A stretch of 15,762 nt of DNA from Gemmatimonadota bacterium (lineage in GTDB: Bacteria > Gemmatimonadota > Gemmatimonadetes > Gemmatimonadales > GWC2-71-9). The position numbers and the translations under genes are program-made. The stretch spans positions 1-15,762 of the forward strand of contig JACPAP010000237.1 in the NCBI GenBank assembly GCA_016180765.1. Direction: 5' to 3'. The number at the start of each line of letters is the position of its first letter. Positions within the stretch are counted from its first letter, which is position 1. Shown here piece after piece: positions 15,646 to 15,762 of this stretch. Under the pieces are notes generated by a model that did no database searches, had not been told where the DNA came from, and saw only the letters and a list, made by a program, of their open reading frames with translations.

Positions 15646-15762
15646 GCGCCGGACTGGGTGTTCGTTCCGACCGGCGACGGCAACATCCTTTCGGGGGTGT
15701 GGAAAGGATTCGGAGACCTCTTGGCGCTCGGCTGGATTTCCCGGCTGCCCCGGCTGGTGGCG
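15643..15762 (+). pseudogene. Internal fragment of a PLP-dependent threonine synthase-like enzyme, fused to tamB
   Basis: In the frame starting at 15643, 40 codons read RAPDWVFVPTGDGNILSGVW followed by KGFGDLLALGWISRLPRLVA up to the window edge. This matches the middle of threonine synthase (fold-type II PLP enzymes): the PDWVxVPxGDGN phosphate-binding loop, xGxWKGFxxL, and LPRLVAVQ. There is no start codon, ribosome site or N-terminal half before it. The preceding bases belong to tamB in a different frame. It is therefore a fragment joined at about 15635-15645, by rearrangement or by a misassembled join. The identification rests on recognition of the motif only. Confidence 0.7.

Noticed and set aside
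15646..15762. Continuation of TamB in its own frame to the window edge
   Set aside because: The frame is open but reads as Arg-rich shadow sequence, while the neighbouring frame matches threonine synthase motifs residue by residue.

Overview
The window is a high-GC, densely coded bacterial chromosome segment. The short Bacteroidetes-like primary sigma factor (N-terminus MTQLRATK), TATATT-type -10 boxes, the very GC-rich codon use and the gene mix suggest a Gemmatimonadota or related Fibrobacteres-Chlorobi-Bacteroidetes-side lineage. That is an inference from style, not from a marker search. No tRNA, rRNA, CRISPR array, phage or integrase gene was seen.

Layout. (1) 1-4270, minus strand: a glycolate oxidase operon read glcD > small unknown gene > glcE > glcF. 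Every junction overlaps (TGATG, 19 nt, ATGA), and glcF runs off the left edge. (2) 4280-5419, minus strand: a primary-type sigma-70 gene with a near-consensus promoter holding a perfect palindrome in its spacer, and an intrinsic terminator nested in a repeat array. (3) 5420-5609: a gene-free, comparatively AT-rich stretch with several DnaA-box-like 9-mers. (4) 5610-8173, minus strand: a tight trio, cobalamin adenosyltransferase > PhzF-family isomerase > aroB, where aroB seems to start at a non-canonical AUA. (5) 8269-9681, plus strand: an FprA/adrenodoxin-reductase-type NADPH-ferredoxin reductase. (6) 9678-9756: a 28-bp near-perfect inverted repeat whose ends supply the stop codons of both converging genes. 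(7) 9753-10876, minus strand: a dacB (PBP4) gene damaged by an internal deletion and frame change. (8) 10909-15645, plus strand: a tamA-like Omp85 gene coupled to a tamB-like gene (outer-membrane assembly). (9) 15643-15762: about 40 codons that read as a PLP threonine synthase, fused abruptly onto tamB.

No clear new multi-gene system was found. The most unusual signals are structural. A 9-bp repeat family (unit CTGCGGCCY) is arranged as inverted arrays in glcF and between the sigma gene and glcD, with a direct array in glcD. A separate 10-bp repeat builds the GlcD tail. There is also the stop-codon-bearing palindrome, several non-ATG starts, and two broken gene structures (dacB and tamB/thrC) that may be real rearrangements or assembly errors.
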